In this document: positions 1-7,565 of the stretch, piece by piece
Numbering within the stretch: position 1 is the stretch's first letter
Layout of the letters: each line of letters begins with the position of its first letter
Source of the DNA: Microlunatus parietis
GTDB taxonomy: Bacteria > Actinomycetota > Actinomycetes > Propionibacteriales > Propionibacteriaceae
Direction: 5' to 3'
Length of the DNA stretch: 64,000 nucleotides
Assembly: GCF_013407955.1 (NCBI RefSeq)
Contig: NZ_JACCBU010000001.1
Span: 6,820,001-6,884,000, forward strand
Position numbers and translations under genes: made by a program
Notes under the pieces: model-generated
What the model saw: the letters and a program-made list of their open reading frames with translations, nothing else
What the model was told of the DNA's origin: nothing
Database searches by the model: none

Positions 1-82
1 ACAGCAGCAGCACCCCGGGACCGATCAGGTCGGGGACGGTACGGTTTCGGTACGACTCCAGTTCGGCCCGGGTGAACCCCAC
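1..82 (-). CDS. mug: Mismatch-specific DNA glycosylase (Mug/TDG type), 5' fragment
   Basis: A gene reading leftward out of the window, of which only 27 codons from a GTG at 80-82 are visible. The N-terminal FTRAELESYRNRTVPDLIG stretch is characteristic of actinobacterial Mug-family uracil/thymine mismatch glycosylases, which excise the base from G:U or G:T pairs in base-excision repair. The catalytic GINPG motif would lie just beyond the edge and is not seen, so the call rests on the N-terminus only. It is divergent from the cupin gene, with a hairpin repeat between them. Confidence 0.6.
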   Translation of the reverse strand, partial: MGFTRAELESYRNRTVPDLIGPGVLLL

Positions 83-92
83 CCGGACACGA

Positions 93-256
93 TAGTGTCG
101 TGAGTCAGTAATGCGGCACCGATATTCGGGCCCAGAAGCGGCGATCTGCTGCGTTGTCGTCGGTCGACGTATTCCCGATACGCCTCCGTCCTCCGCCTTG
201 CAGCTCACCACTTCTGAGCCCGACTATCGGCACCGCACCACTGACTCACGACACTA
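93..256. repeat. Long inverted-repeat element (MITE/REP-like hairpin)
   Basis: Two arms, 93-143 and about 206-256, begin with an identical 17-mer (TAGTGTCGTGAGTCAGT, inverted at the right end) and match at about 43 of 51 positions; the 62-nt centre is not repeated. Seven of the eight mismatches are transitions that become G-U wobble pairs in the leftward transcript but not in the rightward one. No ORF lies inside. It fills the mug/cupin intergenic space and ends 18 nt before the cupin start. A 12-nt match to its outer end (CGACACTAGCCC) recurs at 6918-6929. Confidence 0.75.
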
Positions 257-274
257 GCCCAACCGAGGAGAACC

Positions 275-640
275 ATGCCGGACGTTGATCCGCACCTCAT
301 GCCCGCCGACCGGGTGATCACCGAAGATCAGGAGTGGGGCCGGCTGGTCTGGATGGTGTCCGGCCGGCAGGGCAACTCGACCACGATGACGGTCGGCCGG
401 TGCTATCTCGATCCCGGCCAGCAGAACCCGCGGCACTACCACCCGAACTGCGACGAGGTGCTGCACGTGCTGCAGGGCCGGATCCTGCACAGCGTCGACG
501 ACGCGACGTTCGAGATGGGCCCGGGCGACACGGTGAGCATCCCGTCCGGCAAGGTGCACAACGCGCGCAATCTGGGCACCGAGCAGGCGATCTTCGTGAT
601 CTCCTTCTCCGACCCGGACCGGCAGACCGTCGGCGAGTGA
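275..640 (+). CDS. Small cupin-domain protein
   Basis: 121 residues forming a single cupin barrel. Motif 1 is seen as RHYHPNCDEVLHVLQG (about residues 53-68), supplying two His and one Glu metal ligands; motif 2 is GDTVSIPSGKVHNARN (about 86-101). The family includes metal-binding dioxygenases, isomerases and sugar- or ligand-binding proteins, so the substrate cannot be told. A good ribosome site (GAGGAG, 261-266) precedes the ATG. It stands alone between a divergent mug gene and a convergent arsR-arsC fusion. Confidence 0.85.
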   Translation: MPDVDPHLMPADRVITEDQEWGRLVWMVSGRQGNSTTMTVGRCYLDPGQQNPRHYHPNCDEVLHVLQGRILHSVDDATFEMGPGDTVSIPSGKVHNARNLGTEQAIFVISFSDPDRQTVGE

Positions 641-646
641 TCGCGG

Positions 647-1396
647 TCAGGGTGCGAGCAGCGCGGGGACCAGCTGCCGGACCCGGAGATCGAGTTCGGC
701 CGCGGTCCGGTCGAACGCCTCTTGATCATCGGCGTCGGCCGGGTTGGCGATGCTCCAGTGCCGGAGCTCGGGCTGGTGGGTGAAGCCGGGCAGCTCCTCG
801 CGCACCTTGTCGCACAGGCTGATCACGTGGTGCAGCCGGCGGCCGGCGAACCGGTCCAGTGACTGCGGCCGGTGACCGGCCAGGTCCAGATCGTAGCGGC
901 GCAGGGCCTTGACCGTGCGCGGATCCAGCGGCCGCGGCCGGCTGCCGGCACTGTGCACCTGCACCCGGTCGCCCGCCTGCTGCCGGAGCAGGGCCGCGGC
1001 CATCGGTGATCGGGCGCTGTTGCCGGTGCAGGTGAACAACACCCGGACCGGTGCCCGGCGTCGTCCTCCGGTGGCGGGTTCGGCGGGCCGGAGCGCGGGG
1101 TGCAGTTCCGATCCGACGTGGGCCAGAGCCTCGGCACAGGCCTGCAGCTCCAGCCGGTAGTAGCTGTCCCGGCCGTCGAAGCTGCTCCGCCGAGCCTCGA
1201 CCAGGCCCGCTCGCCGGAGCAGGGCCAGATGGTAGGAGACCAGGTTCTGCGGCTCGCCGACCAGCTCGGTCAGCTCGCGGACCCGGAGATCGCTCCGGCC
1301 CAGGGTGGTCAGCAGGCTCCAGCGCAGCGGGTGGGCGACCAGGCCGAGGAAGGGAGGTGGGGCGGCGGCGGTCGAGACCATGTTGACACGATACAT
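647..1396 (-). CDS. ArsR-type repressor fused to LMW-phosphatase-like arsenate reductase
   Basis: Two domains in one chain of about 249 residues. Residues 14-95 form an ArsR winged helix (NLVSYHLALLRRAGLVEARR recognition region). Residues 116-249 form a low-molecular-weight tyrosine phosphatase/ArsC fold with the CX5R loop CTGNSAR (Cys123-Arg129) and a downstream NPAD segment. The family reduces arsenate or removes phosphate from tyrosine; the fusion suggests a self-regulating arsenic response protein. Starts at 1414 (TTG), 1396 and 1381 are possible. I chose ATG 1396 because the 1414 codon lies inside the palindromic operator. Divergent from the VOC gene. Confidence 0.85.
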   Translation of the reverse strand: MYRVNMVSTAAAPPPFLGLVAHPLRWSLLTTLGRSDLRVRELTELVGEPQNLVSYHLALLRRAGLVEARRSSFDGRDSYYRLELQACAEALAHVGSELHPALRPAEPATGGRRRAPVRVLFTCTGNSARSPMAAALLRQQAGDRVQVHSAGSRPRPLDPRTVKALRRYDLDLAGHRPQSLDRFAGRRLHHVISLCDKVREELPGFTHQPELRHWSIANPADADDQEAFDRTAAELDLRVRQLVPALLAP

Positions 1397-1409
1397 CAGC
1401 GGTGTTTGA

Positions 1410-1425
1410 ATCAAATGGAATTGAT
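1410..1425. promoter_or_regulatory. Candidate ArsR operator
   Basis: ATCAA-N6-TTGAT, a perfect 5-6-5 inverted repeat in the 50-bp space between the divergent arsR-arsC fusion and the VOC gene. The same 5-6-5 layout recurs at 6493-6508 and 6533-6548 beside the second ArsR gene. Its position would let the fusion protein control both transcripts. Confidence 0.6.
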
Positions 1426-1446
1426 CTATCGAGGGAGATGTCGATC

Positions 1447-1830
1447 ATGGTATCGGTGCGCTACATCGTGGACGACGTGGAGACGGCGATCGCCTTCTAC
1501 ACCGGCTTTCTGGGCTTCACCGTGGAGCTGCATCCGGCACCGGGCTTCGCCGCGCTGAGCCGTGGCGACCTTCGGCTGCTGCTGTCCGAACCGGTCGGCG
1601 CCGGCGGTGCTGCCCAGGCCATGCCGGACGGGCGCCGCCCCGAGCCGGGCGGCTGGAACCGAATCGTGATCACGACCGAGGATCTCGACGCCGAGGTGGA
1701 CCGGCTGCGGGCCGGCGGCGCGTCCTTCCGCAACGAGATCGTCGCCGGTTTCGGCGGGAAGCAGATCCTGCTGGACGATCCGTCGGGCAACGCTATCGAG
1801 TTGTCCGAGCCGAGGAAGTCGGCCGACTGA
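1447..1830 (+). CDS. VOC-family (glyoxalase/bleomycin-resistance) protein
   Basis: 127 residues in the beta-alpha-beta-beta-beta VOC fold, starting VSVRYIVDDVETAIAFYTGFLGF and ending in the usual DPSGNAIELSEP strand. VOC proteins bind a metal and catalyse varied isomerase, dioxygenase or sequestration reactions. Because it shares an operator with an ArsR-ArsC fusion I considered the C-As lyase ArsI, but the vicinal cysteines of ArsI are absent (the protein has no Cys). Start ATG 1447 is chosen for its GAGGGAG ribosome site at 1431-1437; an ATG at 1438 is too close. Confidence 0.8.
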   Translation: MVSVRYIVDDVETAIAFYTGFLGFTVELHPAPGFAALSRGDLRLLLSEPVGAGGAAQAMPDGRRPEPGGWNRIVITTEDLDAEVDRLRAGGASFRNEIVAGFGGKQILLDDPSGNAIELSEPRKSAD

Positions 1831-1869
1831 ACAGTGCGGTCGCCGGCCGGCAGCCCCCGGTCCGGCCGG

Positions 1870-3066
1870 TCACGCCGCCTGCTGCCGGTCCCGTCCCGGT
1901 AGCAGGACGGACCCGGCCCGCCGCAGCACCACTGGATGGGTCGCGAACCAGGCCGCGCCGGCACAGACGAACTCCTTGATCCGCGCGGCGGCCGGGCCGG
2001 TGATCGCCGCGGCCAGCGCGCGGTCGTCCCTGGTCACCGGCTGGATGATCCCGTCCCGCCGGCCGAGGCTGATGCAGCGGAGGTAATAGCTGATCGGGTG
2101 CGGCCGGACCGGGCGGCCGGTCAGTCGCGCGATGATCGCGGACGTGGCCCGGAGCGCCATCGGCAGTCCCGAGGCGCAGGACATCCGCAGCGTCGTCCCG
2201 TTGACGCCGGCCGCGGAACCGGCGTCGCCGACGGCGTACACGTCCGGGTGCGAGACCGACCGCATCGTCTCGTCGACGACGATCCGCCCGCCGCCGGTGA
2301 CCTCCAGGGCGGCGGCCGCGGCGATCGGCTGGACGCCGAAACCGGCCGCCCAGACCGTGACCGCCGCCGGGACCGCTCCGCGGTGGGTGATCACCGCTCC
2401 GTCCTCGACCCGGAGCACCTCACGCTGGTCGGACACGGCGACGCCGAGCCGGTTCAGGACCCGTCCCAGATGCCGCCGCGCCCGGTCGCCGAGCCGGTCG
2501 CCGAGCGGCTCCCGGGTGATCAGCGCGGGCTTCAGGTCGGGCCGCGACTCGGCGATCTCGGTGATCGCCTCCAGCCCGGTCAATCCGCCGCCGATCACGG
2601 CCACCGAGGCGCCGGCCGGAAGCTCACGGAGCCGGTCCCGCAACCGCAGCGCGCCGGCCCGGCCGGCCAGCGTCTGGGCGTGTTCGGTGACGCCCGGGAT
2701 GCCGTGATCGGCGGCCGTGCTGCCGAGGGCGTACACCAGCGTGTCGTAGCCGATCTCGGCGGCACCGGCGTCCTCCCGCAGCCTGACGGTACGGCGATCG
2801 ACGTCGAGCCCGTCGACGACGGCCTGCCGGACCGCGACCGTGCTGCCGGCGAAGAGTTCCCGCAACGGCCGCGGCCGCAGATCCTGACCGGCGGCCAGCT
2901 GGTGCAGCCGGACCCGCTCGACGAAGTCGCCGTCGGCGTTGACCAGCACGATCTCGACGCCGTCGCCGAGCTGCCGCGCCAGCCTCCCGGCCGCCAGGAC
3001 CCCGGCGTAGCCGGCGCCGAGGACGACGATGCGATGGTTCAGCTTCCCGCTCCTGTCTGAGGTCAC
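1870..3066 (-). CDS. NAD(P)/FAD-dependent oxidoreductase (NDH-2-like), ECF41 partner
   Basis: About 398 residues of the pyridine nucleotide-disulfide oxidoreductase superfamily. The FAD-binding GAGYAG lies near residue 18, the NAD(P)-binding GGGLTG near residue 160, and the second FAD contact DVYAVGDAGS near residue 285. The family passes electrons from NAD(P)H to quinones or other acceptors. It follows the ECF41 sigma gene by 47 bp on the same strand; ECF41 genes are known to sit beside carboxymuconolactone decarboxylase, oxidoreductase or epimerase (COE) genes, so this is the likely COE target. GTG 3066 is the only sensible start but has a weak ribosome site. Confidence 0.85.
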   Translation of the reverse strand: MTSDRSGKLNHRIVVLGAGYAGVLAAGRLARQLGDGVEIVLVNADGDFVERVRLHQLAAGQDLRPRPLRELFAGSTVAVRQAVVDGLDVDRRTVRLREDAGAAEIGYDTLVYALGSTAADHGIPGVTEHAQTLAGRAGALRLRDRLRELPAGASVAVIGGGLTGLEAITEIAESRPDLKPALITREPLGDRLGDRARRHLGRVLNRLGVAVSDQREVLRVEDGAVITHRGAVPAAVTVWAAGFGVQPIAAAAALEVTGGGRIVVDETMRSVSHPDVYAVGDAGSAAGVNGTTLRMSCASGLPMALRATSAIIARLTGRPVRPHPISYYLRCISLGRRDGIIQPVTRDDRALAAAITGPAAARIKEFVCAGAAWFATHPVVLRRAGSVLLPGRDRQQAA

Positions 3067-3113
3067 ACCCCAAGAACCGGGCCGGGCGGCGAAACCTGAC
3101 AGGCCCGGCTCGA

Positions 3114-4073
3114 TCAGGCGCCGAAGCGGGCGATCGGCTCGCCGTGATCGAGGTCCGGCCACTGCCGGGTGAGCCGGGCCAGCTTGTCCGGGTTGGCCTG
3201 GATGTGCAGCGCCGCGACGCCGTCCTCGGTCAGCTCCAGCGCGATCACGCCGATCACCCGGTCGCCGACCACGGCGAGCACGGCCGGGTCGCCGTTGCTG
3301 ACCGCCGGATAGAGATCCGGCGCGCCGCTGAAGAAGTCCTCGGCGAGGGCCCGTCGGGAGGCGCTGGGCCGGAAAACGCCGGTCAGGAACCTGGCGATCT
3401 TGAGCGCTCCCACGATCGGTGTGCTCCGGGCCGGCACCTTGCCGCCGCCGTCCGCCACGCTCACCGCGTCGTCGGTGAGCAGCTTGATCAACGACTCCGG
3501 ATCCCCGCTGAGGGCGGCGGCGAGGAACTCCTCGGTGATCTTGTCCGCGGTCGCGGCCTTGATCGTCCGCCGGGTCCGGGCCCGGGTCAGCCGCTGCTTG
3601 GCGCGCCGGTACAGCTGTTGGCAGTTCGTCTCGGACAGGTCGAGGATCTGGGCGATCTCGGCGTGCGGGTAGCCGAACGCCTCGCGGAGCACGTAGACGG
3701 CGCGCTCGTTGGCCGACAGCTGTTCCATCAGGGTGAGCATCGCGATCGAGACCGACTCGCGCTGCTCGGTGGTTTCGTCCGGCCCAAGCATCCGGTCGCC
3801 GGCCAGCAGCGGCTCCGGCAGCCAGGTCCCGACGTAGCGCTCCCGCCGGACCCGGGCCGAGCCGAGCTGGTTCAGGCAGACGTTGGTGAGCACCTTGGTC
3901 AGCCAGGCCTCGGTGTTCTCGATCCGGTCCCGGTCCGCGCCGTGCCAGCGCAGGAAGGTGTCCTGGACCGCGTCCTCGGCGTCCGTGGCGGAGCCGAGCA
4001 GCCGGTAGGCGATCGCCTCCAGCCGGCCCCGGCTCCGCTCGAACAGATCGATGTCGTACGCACTGATCGCCAT
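3114..4073 (-). CDS. ECF41-type RNA polymerase sigma factor (SigJ-like)
   Basis: 319 residues: sigma region 2 (about 10-75), region 4 (about 115-170) and a SnoaL-like C-terminal domain that replaces a separate anti-sigma factor. All three ECF41 signatures are present: WLPEP (84-88) in the linker, DGGGK (209-213) and NPDKL (295-299). In studied ECF41 members the C-terminal domain tunes sigma activity. It is first in a two-gene unit with the FAD oxidoreductase. ATG 4073 is preferred over GTG 4076. The stimulus cannot be inferred from sequence. Confidence 0.93.
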   Translation of the reverse strand: MAISAYDIDLFERSRGRLEAIAYRLLGSATDAEDAVQDTFLRWHGADRDRIENTEAWLTKVLTNVCLNQLGSARVRRERYVGTWLPEPLLAGDRMLGPDETTEQRESVSIAMLTLMEQLSANERAVYVLREAFGYPHAEIAQILDLSETNCQQLYRRAKQRLTRARTRRTIKAATADKITEEFLAAALSGDPESLIKLLTDDAVSVADGGGKVPARSTPIVGALKIARFLTGVFRPSASRRALAEDFFSGAPDLYPAVSNGDPAVLAVVGDRVIGVIALELTEDGVAALHIQANPDKLARLTRQWPDLDHGEPIARFGA

Positions 4074-4096
4074 CACTCACCAGTCAAGCACGCGGC

Positions 4097-5524
4097 TCAC
4101 GAGGTCGGCGCACCGAACCACCGGTGTAGTCGCTGCCGCAGTTCGGTTTGATCATGACCGGCCCAGGCGACGTAGCCGTCCGGCCGGACCAGATAGCCGG
4201 AATGATCAAGATCCGGTACATTCTCGGCGACCCGGTCGACCCGGCCCGCCCAGCCGTCGACGGAGAGCGTGCCGGTCCGGTCCAGCAGCAGCCCGCGGCC
4301 GGAATGCAGCCGGTCGTAGAGCCGTCCCCGGATCAGCGGCCGGTCCCGCAGCCGCCGGCCGACCGGTTCGGGTTCGTCGCCGAGGTCGTACCGGATGCCG
4401 AGGCCGGTGATCTTCTGGATCAGCAGCCGTCGGACCTCGACCTGGTCCATCAGCTCCGCCAGCAGGCGGCGCACCGCCCGCGGCCCGGGCTCGGGGGAGA
4501 GCAGTTCCATCTGGGCCCGGGTGTTGTGCAGGACGTCGGCGGCGACCGGGTGCCGCTCGTCGTGATAGCTGTCCAACAGGCCGTCCGGCGCCCAGCCGGC
4601 CACCGCCGCGGCGAGCTTCCAGCCGAGATTGACCGCGTCCTGGATGCCGAGGTTCAGGCCCTGCCCGGCGGCCGGCGGATGGACGTGCGCCGCGTCGCCC
4701 GCCAGCAGCACCCGGCCGACCCGGAACCGGTCGGCGAGCCGGGTGCCGTCGCCGAACCGGGACAGCCAGCGCGGGGAGTGGATGCCGAAGTCGGTGCCGG
4801 CGATCCGCCGCAACTGCCGGCCCAGGTCGTCCAGCGTCGGCGGCACGGACCGGTCCTCGGCCACCGCGGCGGCCGGCACGACGATCCGGTACACCCCGTC
4901 GCCGACCGGCCCGGCGCCGAACCGGAGATCCGTCTCACGGACCCTGCCGACGACCGCCGCGACCTCCTCGTTCGGTACGCCGACCTCGACCTCCCCGAGC
5001 AGCAGGTCGGTGGTGGACTCCTCACCGGGAAAGCCGACGCCGAGCAGCCTGCGTACGGTGCTGCGGCCGCCGTCACAGCCGACGAGATAGCGCGACCGGA
5101 GCCGGCTGCCGTCGGCCAGCTCGACCGTCACGCCGTCCTCGTCCTGCTCCAGGCCGGTGACCGCACAGCCTCGCCGGACCTCGGTCCCGAGCTCGACGGC
5201 CCGTTCCAACAGCAGCCGGTCGGAGACCGGCTGCGGCATGCCGAGGATGTACGGATGCGTGGTGTCCAGGTCGTCCAGCGGCGGCTTGACGATCCCGGCG
5301 AAGTGCCCGGCGATCGGATGGCGCCGGCCGACGGCCAGAAAACGATCAAGGATGCCGCGCTGGTCCAGCACCTCGACGCTGCGGACGTGCAGGCCGAGCG
5401 AGCGGATGAAGGCCGGTGGTTCGGCGTCGCGTTCCACGATCATGGTCGCGACGCCGTGCAGCCTGAGTTCGGCGGCCAGCATCGAGCCGGTCGGCCCGCC
5501 ACCCGCAATGATCACATCGAGCAT
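4097..5524 (-). CDS. rox: Rifampicin monooxygenase (flavin-dependent)
   Basis: 475 residues of the class A flavoprotein monooxygenase family. N-terminal GGGPTG (8-13) binds FAD, GCDGGRSTVR lies near residue 150 and GDAAHVHPPAAGQGLNLGIQ near residue 280. Sequence blocks such as AFIRSLGLHVRSVEVLDQRG and HSPRWLSRFGDGTRLADRFR follow known Rox enzymes of Streptomyces and Nocardia closely. Rox hydroxylates the naphthoquinone/ansa region of rifamycins and linearises them. ATG 5524 has an AGGGGGA ribosome site. A perfect rifamycin-associated element lies 74 bp upstream, strongly supporting a rifamycin role. Confidence 0.92.
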   Translation of the reverse strand: MLDVIIAGGGPTGSMLAAELRLHGVATMIVERDAEPPAFIRSLGLHVRSVEVLDQRGILDRFLAVGRRHPIAGHFAGIVKPPLDDLDTTHPYILGMPQPVSDRLLLERAVELGTEVRRGCAVTGLEQDEDGVTVELADGSRLRSRYLVGCDGGRSTVRRLLGVGFPGEESTTDLLLGEVEVGVPNEEVAAVVGRVRETDLRFGAGPVGDGVYRIVVPAAAVAEDRSVPPTLDDLGRQLRRIAGTDFGIHSPRWLSRFGDGTRLADRFRVGRVLLAGDAAHVHPPAAGQGLNLGIQDAVNLGWKLAAAVAGWAPDGLLDSYHDERHPVAADVLHNTRAQMELLSPEPGPRAVRRLLAELMDQVEVRRLLIQKITGLGIRYDLGDEPEPVGRRLRDRPLIRGRLYDRLHSGRGLLLDRTGTLSVDGWAGRVDRVAENVPDLDHSGYLVRPDGYVAWAGHDQTELRQRLHRWFGAPTS

Positions 5525-5597
5525 GCAATCCCCCTGGTCGGTTCGGCCGGTCGCGCGTTGCGCCTGCCCCGGCCACGACGGAGATTCTGCAGCCGCA

Positions 5598-5622
5598 CCG
5601 GGGCCTTGCGGCAAGGCCCCGG
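5598..5622. promoter_or_regulatory. Rifamycin-associated element (RAE)
   Basis: Perfect 12-1-12 palindrome: CCGGGGCCTTGC, central G, GCAAGGCCCCGG. It contains the GGGGC-TTGCGGCAAG-GCCCC core described as the RAE upstream of rifamycin-inactivating genes (rox, rph, arr, helR) in actinomycetes. It sits 74-98 bp upstream of the rox start, the expected position for an element mediating induction by rifamycin. Confidence 0.9.
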
Positions 5623-5674
5623 TCGCGATATACGTTGAAGTGGGAGGAGCGTCGATCCGGTCCGGATCCGTTCC

Positions 5675-6475
5675 TCAGTTCGGTTTGACGGCGCGGATGA
5701 TCGCCGCGTGCATGCCGTCGGCGGCCTGATGGGTGAACTCGACCGAGGTCTCCACGAACCCGACCGCGGCCAGACCCTCCAGGTATTCGGTCCGGGACAG
5801 CGCCCCGGCGATGCAGCCGACGTAGCTGCCCCGCTCGGCCCGCTCGGCCGGAGCGAGTTGATCTTCGGCGACCACGTCACTGATGCCGATCCGGCCGCCC
5901 GGGGCCAGCACCCGGAACATCTCCGCGAGCACCTTCGGCTTGTCGACCGACAAGTTGATCACGCAGTTGCTGATCACCACGTCGACCGCGGCGTCGGGCA
6001 GCGGTACGTCCTCGATGGTGCCCTTGACGAACTCGACGTTGGCGGCGCCCGCCTGGGCGGCGTTGGTCCGGGCCAGCTCGAGCATCTCGTCGGTCATGTC
6101 GACGCCGTACGCGAAGCCGGTCGGGCCGACCCGGCGCGCCGAGAGCAGCACGTCGATCCCGCCGCCGGAGCCGAGGTCGAGCACCCGCTCGCCCTCCCGG
6201 AGTTCGGCGACCGCGGTCGGATTGCCGCAACCGAGGCTGGCCGCGACCGCCGCCACCGGGAGCTCGTCGCGCTCGGCCGCCGCGTAGAGCGCGGAGCCGA
6301 ATGTCTCGGTGATCTCGAGCGGCTCCGGTCCGCAACACGAGCCGCCGGACGAGCCCGTCGCGGTCTCGCCGCAGCCGACCCGCTCGGCGCCTTGCGCGAC
6401 CTGGGTGGCGGCGCCGGCGTAGCGCTGCCGTACCTGCTCCACCAGGTCGCTCTCGGCCCCTGAAATCCCTGTCAT
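5675..6475 (-). CDS. arsM: Arsenite methyltransferase
   Basis: 266 residues, SAM-dependent methyltransferase that methylates As(III). The SAM site DLGSGGG lies at 100-106. The arsenic-binding cysteines expected for ArsM are visible: Cys83 in SLGCGNP, Cys170 in ISNCVINL and Cys220 in SYVGCIAGAL; an additional Cys47-Cys48 pair precedes them. Start ATG 6475 follows GAAGGGA. It is divergent from an ArsR gene, with two operator-like palindromes between, so arsenite-induced expression is likely. The chain is the usual length for bacterial ArsM. Confidence 0.94.
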   Translation of the reverse strand: MTGISGAESDLVEQVRQRYAGAATQVAQGAERVGCGETATGSSGGSCCGPEPLEITETFGSALYAAAERDELPVAAVAASLGCGNPTAVAELREGERVLDLGSGGGIDVLLSARRVGPTGFAYGVDMTDEMLELARTNAAQAGAANVEFVKGTIEDVPLPDAAVDVVISNCVINLSVDKPKVLAEMFRVLAPGGRIGISDVVAEDQLAPAERAERGSYVGCIAGALSRTEYLEGLAAVGFVETSVEFTHQAADGMHAAIIRAVKPN

Positions 6476-6492
6476 GGTGGACTTCCCTTCAA

Positions 6493-6548
6493 ATCGATGA
6501 TCTTCGATGTGTGCCGATTCTAGGCACGTCGCATCGATATCTGTCAAT
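6493..6548. promoter_or_regulatory. Two candidate ArsR operators
   Basis: Two 5-6-5 palindromes in the arsM/arsR intergenic region: ATCGA-N6-TCGAT at 6493-6508 (perfect) and ATCGA-N6-TCAAT at 6533-6548 (one mismatch). Each faces one of the divergent genes. A -10-like TACACT (6557-6562) follows the second site, six bases before ATG 6569. Confidence 0.55.
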
Positions 6549-6568
6549 ACATGATCTACACTCGAGCC

Positions 6569-6910
6569 ATGTTGCCGATCACGTCCGTCACCTGCTGCTC
6601 GCCGCTGTCCGGCGAGGTGTTGAGCGTCGACCAGGCCGAGGCACTGGCCGGCTCGCTCAAGGTGATCGCCGACCCGACCCGGCTCCGGCTGATCTCCCTG
6701 GTCGCGGCGTACGACGGGGGAGAGGCCTGCGTCTGTGATCTGACCGAGCCGGTCGGGCTGTCCCAGCCGACCGTGTCGCACCACCTCAGGCTCCTGGTCG
6801 AGGCCGGCGTGATGACCCGGGAACAGCGCGGCAAGTGGGCCTACTACCGACTGCAGCCGGCCGCGCTGACCGCGATCGCCGCCCTGATCGCTCCGGTGGG
6901 AGTCCGCTAG
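6569..6910 (+). CDS. arsR: ArsR-family metalloid-responsive repressor
   Basis: 113 residues. Winged helix at about 30-105, with recognition helix SQPTVSHHLRLLVEAGVM. Thiol ligands likely to bind As(III) are visible: Cys9-Cys10 in the N-terminal TCCSP and Cys54/Cys56 in ACVCDL, the latter in the alpha-3 position used by ArsR sensors. Divergent from arsM. An in-frame ATG at 6551 would overlap the putative -10; ATG 6569 would make a leaderless transcript, common in this window. Confidence 0.9.
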   Translation: MLPITSVTCCSPLSGEVLSVDQAEALAGSLKVIADPTRLRLISLVAAYDGGEACVCDLTEPVGLSQPTVSHHLRLLVEAGVMTREQRGKWAYYRLQPAALTAIAALIAPVGVR

Positions 6911-6944
6911 GGACGCGCGACACTAGCCCTGCAAGAATGCGGGC

Positions 6945-7565
6945 GTGGACGTGATGAGCCTGGCCCGGGCGGAGCGAGCCGATCTTGCGAATTTCCTTGC
7001 CACGTTGACTCCTGAGCAGTGGGACGTGCCCACCCTCTGTGACGGCTGGCGGGTCCGTGACGTCGTCTCCCACATGATCAGTTACGAAGATCACAACCTG
7101 CGGGACTTCGTGGACCGGCTGCGGCGGGCCGGGTTCAGCTTCGCCCGGCTCAACGACGTGGCCAGAGCGGACTACGCGCACCTCGGCCCGGCGGAGCTGA
7201 TCGCGTTCCTGCGTGCGCACCTGACCCCGCAGGGCTCGACGGCCAAGTTCGGCGGCATGGTCGGGCTGGCCGACGCGGTGATCCACCACCAGGACATTCG
7301 CCGTTCCCTGGGCGCGCCCCGGGCGATCCCGGCCGAGCGACTCCGCGCGGTGCTGCCGTTCGCCGTGACCGCGCCGCCGCTGCGCGGGTTCTGGCACGTC
7401 CGCGGCGTGCGGGTGGTCGCCGCCGATCTGGACTGGTCGTACGGTCGCGGGCCCGAGGCGCGGGGGAGCGCCGAGGCGGTGCTGATGGCACTGGCCGGCC
7501 GGGCGACCGTCGCCCGTGAGCTCACCGGCCCTGGTGCCGGCGTGCTGCAGCGGCGCCTGGGCTAG
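6945..7565 (+). CDS. TIGR03083-family DinB-like (mycothiol-dependent maleylpyruvate isomerase-type) protein
   Basis: 206 residues of the DinB four-helix fold. The N-terminal block LARAERADLANFLATLTPEQW ... TLCDGWRVRDVVSHM is the hallmark of the TIGR03083 actinobacterial family related to mycothiol-dependent maleylpyruvate isomerase. Metal-ligand histidines are plausible at VSHM and VIHHQD. Members usually act as thiol-dependent transferases or isomerases, and the substrate is unknown. GTG 6945 or ATG 6954 may be the start. It overlaps the convergent WYL gene by 4 bp. Confidence 0.8.
   Translation: MDVMSLARAERADLANFLATLTPEQWDVPTLCDGWRVRDVVSHMISYEDHNLRDFVDRLRRAGFSFARLNDVARADYAHLGPAELIAFLRAHLTPQGSTAKFGGMVGLADAVIHHQDIRRSLGAPRAIPAERLRAVLPFAVTAPPLRGFWHVRGVRVVAADLDWSYGRGPEARGSAEAVLMALAGRATVARELTGPGAGVLQRRLG

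Noticed and set aside
1447..1830. VOC protein as C-As lyase ArsI
   Set aside because: The vicinal cysteines needed by ArsI are absent; the protein has no cysteine. Kept as a generic VOC protein.
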